DNA from: Candidatus Brocadiaceae bacterium
GTDB lineage: Bacteria; Planctomycetota; Brocadiia; SM23-32
Assembly: GCA_003551785.1 (NCBI GenBank)
Contig: PUNP01000492.1
Span: forward strand, 1 to 5,565
Reading direction: 5' to 3'
Length of the DNA: 5,565 nt
Positions within the stretch are counted from its first letter, which is position 1. Each line of letters starts with the position of its first letter. Below are positions 4,645 to 5,565 of the stretch, piece after piece. A program made the translations under genes and the position numbers. Under the pieces are notes generated by a model that did not search any database, was not told the DNA's origin, and worked only from the letters and a program-made list of their open reading frames with translations.

Positions 4645-5565
4645 ATGCAAAAAAAGTTCACCCTTGTAGAATTGTTGGTGGTGATAGCTATCATAGGGAT
4701 TCTTGCGGCGATGCTGATGCCGGCGCTTTCAAGGGCGCGGGAGCGCGCGCGGCGGGTCTCATGCGCGAGTAACATCAGGCAACTCGGGCTGATCCTCCAC
4801 ATGTATGCAAATGAAAACCGCGGACGTATGCCCGAGTCAGATGAAAGTGACCCCGTCCTGGCAAGGGCGGAAGTTTTCCGTGAGCTTGAAGAAGATGGGT
4901 TTCTCGGGAACAGAATGTTGCTGCGATGTCCGAGCGACCCCGAAAGAGAGAGAGTTGACCTTGACGACGGGGAAACCGTCAGCTACGGCATAGACACCTC
5001 GATGCCGGGAAGCATGCATTCGATGCGCGCCGTTGCGTCTGATAAAACGCTGCAGCACCACGGAGACGGTTTTAACGTGCTTTATGCAGGCGGGCACGTG
5101 AAGTTTCTGGATAAATACGGCGGCCCCTCCTATTTCGACGGAGATCCGGGTATATTCGGCGCCTCTGAGCCTGGAGACAGAAAAAACGCGCGGATACGCG
5201 TTGACTACAACGTCCCTTTCGGCCCGGTTGACGCGTGGAAGTTTATCCCCGAATCAGATTCTATTTCCCACATGGCAAAATACCCGGTGACGAACGCTGA
5301 ATATGTTGTGTTTCTGAAAGATGCATACGCAAACGACGTCATTGATGTAGACGGTAACGAAAACGGCGTATCGCTCATCGATCTGGGCGCCGCTAGCAGA
5401 ATACATGGCGACGATGGCGATTTTTACGTTGACGATCCTGACTATGAGGACCATCCGGTTGTGGGGGTGTCCTGGCACGGCGCGGCGGCGTTCGCCGATT
5501 ACTACGACTACACCCTGCCCGACGCGGAGGAGTGGCAGTTTGTGGCGGGAGGCGGCCCGAGAGAA
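4645..5565 (+). CDS. Prepilin-like N-terminus fused to FGE-sulfatase/SUMF1-type domain (3' partial)
   Basis: From ATG 4645 the frame stays open for 307 codons to the window end with no stop. Residues 1-30 are a type IV prepilin/pseudopilin signal: MQKK, then [18 protein letters not shown] with Glu at +5 (E9) and a hydrophobic helix, so membrane-anchored with the rest outside. The usual Gly before Phe is Lys4, as often in Lentisphaerota proteins (from memory). '[20 protein letters not shown]' (40-59) is typical of the DUF1559-like/H-X9-DG pilin group. H139-X9-GG (149-150), in '[14 protein letters not shown]', corresponds to the H-X9-DG motif with Asp replaced by Gly. From about 186 the sequence matches the FGE-sulfatase family: 'KYPVTNAEY' (212-220), 'HPVVGVSW' (270-277), '[14 protein letters not shown]' (291-304). 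An acidic loop DVDGNENG (234-241) may bind calcium. The C-terminal cysteines that define true formylglycine-generating enzymes lie beyond the window. Catalysis is therefore undecided; a binding role is possible. Confidence 0.88.
   Translation, partial: MQKKFTLVELLVVIAIIGILAAMLMPALSRARERARRVSCASNIRQLGLILHMYANENRGRMPESDESDPVLARAEVFRELEEDGFLGNRMLLRCPSDPERERVDLDDGETVSYGIDTSMPGSMHSMRAVASDKTLQHHGDGFNVLYAGGHVKFLDKYGGPSYFDGDPGIFGASEPGDRKNARIRVDYNVPFGPVDAWKFIPESDSISHMAKYPVTNAEYVVFLKDAYANDVIDVDGNENGVSLIDLGAASRIHGDDGDFYVDDPDYEDHPVVGVSWHGAAAFADYYDYTLPDAEEWQFVAGGGPRE

Noticed and set aside
4805..4993. 62-aa + strand open frame inside the pilin-FGE gene
   Set aside because: It is an out-of-frame shadow; the frame from 4645 carries the pilin and FGE motifs throughout.

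Overview
The window holds the 3' part of one gene, about 1.1 kb without a convincing gene but full of short-period repeats, one complete regulator gene, and the 5' part of a third gene that runs off the right edge. All three genes are on the + strand. The mix suggests an uncultured PVC-group bacterium, most likely Lentisphaerota or Kiritimatiellota. The reasons are a pilin-like leader of the type '[19 protein letters not shown]' with Lys rather than Gly before the Phe, an H-X9-DG-like pilin processing motif, an FGE-sulfatase/SUMF1-type domain, and a Ser/Thr-kinase-like protein with a single membrane span and an FG-GAP-like propeller. This placement is inferred from family content; no marker gene is present.

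Region 1 (1-1557) is the C-terminal part of a membrane-anchored kinase-like protein: the last helices of a eukaryote-type kinase domain, one transmembrane helix, then an exported region with repeated FG-GAP/VCBS-like 'D-x-(N/D)-x-x-G' loops. Its start lies left of the window.

Region 2 (1558-2664) has no supported gene. Its first half (about 1594-2080) is a mosaic of three short-period repeat types: a (GCC-KTW)n hexamer tract containing a 31-nt higher-order tandem repeat, three triplets of a 9-mer, and two heptamer blocks. A 43-nt composite unit occurs twice within it. Its AT-richer second half looks regulatory. It carries a 10-bp inverted repeat (2222-2231/2269-2278), a near-consensus sigma-54 promoter (2376-2391), a perfect 21-nt palindrome (2432-2452) and a second imperfect inverted repeat (2567-2591).

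Region 3 (2713-4620) encodes a PAS-GAF-AAA+ (sigma-54 interaction)-Fis HTH enhancer-binding protein without a receiver domain. After 24 nt comes Region 4 (4645 to past 5565), a prepilin-like protein fused to an FGE-sulfatase-type domain. It has no stop inside the window. The two genes are probably one transcript. The working model is a ligand-sensing sigma-54 activator, possibly autoregulated through the sigma-54 site and inverted repeat upstream of it, controlling an envelope-anchored pilin/FGE-domain protein. The domains and motifs are visible in the sequence; the regulatory circuit is inference.
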